Shown here piece after piece: positions 62,035 to 64,000 of a stretch of 64,000 nucleotides of DNA; position 1 is the stretch's first letter; each line of letters starts with the position of its first letter. A program made the translations under genes and the position numbers. The notes beneath the pieces were generated by a model. That model did not search any database. It worked only from the letters and a program-made list of their open reading frames with translations, and was not told the DNA's origin. Location of the stretch: positions 39,293,229-39,357,228 of the forward strand of contig CM049314.1 in assembly GCA_026874595.1 (NCBI GenBank). The letters are read 5' to 3'. The DNA comes from Sipunculus nudus. Taxonomy: Eukaryota > Annelida > Sipuncula > Golfingiida > Sipunculidae.

Positions 62035-62145
62035 GGCGTGGCCGGTCGATAGACGGGGTCCCTGGGGCGGCACTTGACGTCATTTGCTGGCCTTGACACA
62101 GACATTAACCAAGCATTCAACGATATTGAACGCTGCACGTGAATG
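62035..62145 (+). promoter_or_regulatory. Promoter-like patch: GC box, CRE, E-box
   Basis: GGGCGTGGCC (~62035), GGGGCGG (62064-62070), TGACGTCA (62075-62082) and CACGTG (~62137) cluster within 110 bp. It lies about 1.3 kb upstream of the PPxY exon on the same strand. Inferred from motifs only. Confidence 0.3.
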
Positions 62146-62577
62146 TCAATCATAATTCTCTCTGCTCGGAAATACCCCTGCTTTCCTTTCAGGCCACATA
62201 ACAGTACAGACTCTGTGAATAAAAATTATGTTGCGAGCGGGCGATCTGTTTTTTATTTTATTTATTTTTTTTTTCTTAATTGGCATTACAGATGGACTGA
62301 ACGGAGCGCACCTGGTGGTATTTCTGTTTTGAAAAGACTTCGATTTCAGCTCAGTAAATTTTGCTCAGTGAAGCAGAGTTAACACGCAGGGACGTGAATG
62401 ATTAAATATTTAGGATACATCCATTGTTGGCTTAGGAAGTAACATTATAGCGTGTAATACCCGCCACTAGTAGGCTCACTACTGGAAATAATGTTTTAAA
62501 AATCCTAGACAATGCTAGTGTCATCATGCATTTGACAAGGATTTTGGCAGTATGAGAGTGGAACGAACTTAGGTTTA

Positions 62578-62579
62578 TT

Positions 62580-62641
<62 letters not shown>
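62578..62641. repeat. (AT)n microsatellite
   Basis: About 30 AT units with small interruptions at both ends. Confidence 0.95.
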
Positions 62642-62642
<1 letters not shown>

Positions 62643-62804
62643 GGACCGGGCCCGATCACAGGCGTCAACATATCAGAGCGCGTGGGACTCCGTGTCTCGC
62701 TTTGGCCACAACACCTGTCAATCAGGATATACACTGGCAGATTTGGCCCCAATATGTAATACATATTCCCGCTTGCTGAATATGGCGTGTAACGGTGGCA
62801 AAAA

Positions 62805-62897
62805 AATCGGACCTCCGGCCAGGCGGCCTTGTAATGGTAAAAACACACATGGACTGTGTTTACTCACAACACAGAACCATAACAAGGTGTTAAACAG
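62805..62897 (+). repeat. Dispersed repeat, copy 2
   Basis: Same-orientation match to 58013-58105. The open frame from 62641 that includes it is therefore probably repeat-derived. Confidence 0.65.
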
Positions 62898-63486
62898 TGA
62901 TATGGGAGGAACTGAGACTGTGTGCTGGGAGGGATTTGCTGAGAAACTTTAGTATAAAGCAAAAGTGATTTGAGAGTGTGAAAGAATATGCATAATATTG
63001 CTCTTAATTATGTCGCTTTAAAATTTGACTCACAAGACAATAATAGTAAACATAAATATGTTAGCGAAAATACGGCTTTATCAGTGCTTATTCAAGTGAG
63101 TGTGCACGTTCTGATCCGACATCCATCATAATTGTTGCATACAGGTATACACATTTCTAAATGAGCTGGCATACGAAGACAAATCCCTAAACATAACCAA
63201 TGAACTTGTATTAAATGCACACATCAGTCTATATATACGCTTTGGCCAAATTAAAAAAAAAATTAATTAATTGGTACTTCACACAAGGAACTGAGTGATG
63301 GTTGGTAACAGGAATAAACTGCAGGAGACCATACGTGCTAGTGTGTGTGCGTGCCTGTGTGCTATCATCATGAATCATAAAAAAAACATTAAAACATCAC
63401 TCGTTAATATTTTGTGCATTTTCAGACGACCATGCCAATGCACTTTCAAAAACCAATGACATCTATGGAACATTTGTGACCTGATC

Positions 63487-63781
63487 ATGCCGAGGCAAAT
63501 GATAACTTTACGGCATAATATGCCGTCTACGTCATCAGAACCGGGACAATCTGAAGAGGTCGATATTGATGACGACTACAACAATCCTCCGCCGTCGTAT
63601 GACGAGGTTATATCCAGCACCAGGTATCCGCTGGTGCGCTCAGCGTCAACGGTGCAGGTACCAGAGGGTGCAGGAGTATCATGGCAGCTTAGTTTCGTAG
63701 ACTTTACTCCCCATTTCCGGGGATCTGTCTCCGGGACCGGTCGTAACAACACTTTAAATTGTAAACACCTCAGTGACTTCG
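63487..63781 (+). CDS. N-terminal coding exon of a PPxY-motif protein (partial)
   Basis: A probable exon begins after the acceptor TTTGTGCATTTTCAG (63425), with an in-frame stop before the ATG at 63487, so translation likely starts here. It ends at a good donor (G|GTAAGG, 63782), cutting after about 98 codons. The peptide begins MPRQMITLRHNM, has an acidic stretch EEVDIDDDY, then NNPPPSYDEVISSTRYP. PPSY is a PPxY ligand for WW domains of NEDD4-family ubiquitin ligases, and such motifs are usual in cytoplasmic tails of membrane-trafficking proteins. No domain follows within the exon, so the family is not assigned. The rest of the gene lies beyond the window. Reading through to the TAA just after the donor is the alternative. 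Confidence 0.5.
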
Positions 63782-64000
63782 GGTAAGGGTTTGATCCATC
63801 CTTAGATGAAAATGACGCACATATATGGTATTTTTGTGGAGCGTTGGGGCGTAATTAATCAATAGATAGTGCTCTAGACATATAATGTCGTATTTATATC
63901 ATTCAAGAACGTCATTACTTTGACAATATTAGATTTTTTTCACCATATATTCGCAATAAAAATAAGATAATTAGGCCAAAAAATGGTATTGTTCTCGGGC

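Overview
This is a window of AT-rich, intron-containing animal nuclear DNA. It has eukaryotic splice signals, pol III-type SINEs, many (AT)n microsatellites and decayed DNA transposons, and no bacterial or organellar genes. An innexin-like gene pair points to a non-vertebrate animal. The SINE content, orphan 7TM receptors and a lysine-rich secreted protein fit a marine lophotrochozoan such as a mollusc or brachiopod, but the species assignment is inference.

The most striking layout is a mirrored pair of gene blocks. On the + strand an innexin-like gene (4680-6414) is followed by a 7TM receptor pseudogene (17419-18430). On the - strand an innexin-like paralogue (36179-34820) is followed by a full-length 7TM receptor relative (31408-30578) and a 3'-truncated duplicate (29484-29080). 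Order and orientation match in both arms, so this looks like an old inverted segmental duplication centred near 23-25 kb. The left arm later gained a large repeat block (8.2-15.2 kb). Only the + innexin is open from start to stop. The - innexin has a one-base frameshift, and all three receptor copies carry breaks.

Between the arms lie a ~3.5 kb array with TGGCGCCA palindromes (CTCF-like cores) inside a recent 1,442-bp tandem duplication, a ~150-bp tandem array with nuclear-receptor-like AGGTCA/TGACCT palindromes, a hAT-like non-autonomous transposon (14255-15186), and about 8 kb of AT-rich sequence in which I recognise nothing.

From 38826 to 44253 is a probable ~5.4 kb DNA transposon with 19-bp terminal inverted repeats and AAGGTTCT/AGAACC subterminal repeats. 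It holds a 118-bp minisatellite and a decayed SAM-start / C2H2-finger gene of a dispersed metazoan family. Downstream is a two-exon gene for a small secreted Lys/Glu-rich protein on the - strand (50440-48582). The right end carries repeats, a possible promoter-proximal exon (56.3 kb), and a coding exon with a PPxY motif (63487-63781).

Two tRNA-derived SINE families (about nine copies), around twelve long poly-G/C runs and about twenty AT microsatellites fill much of the rest. Probably functional protein genes are few: the + innexin, the Lys/Glu-rich secreted protein and the PPxY exon.
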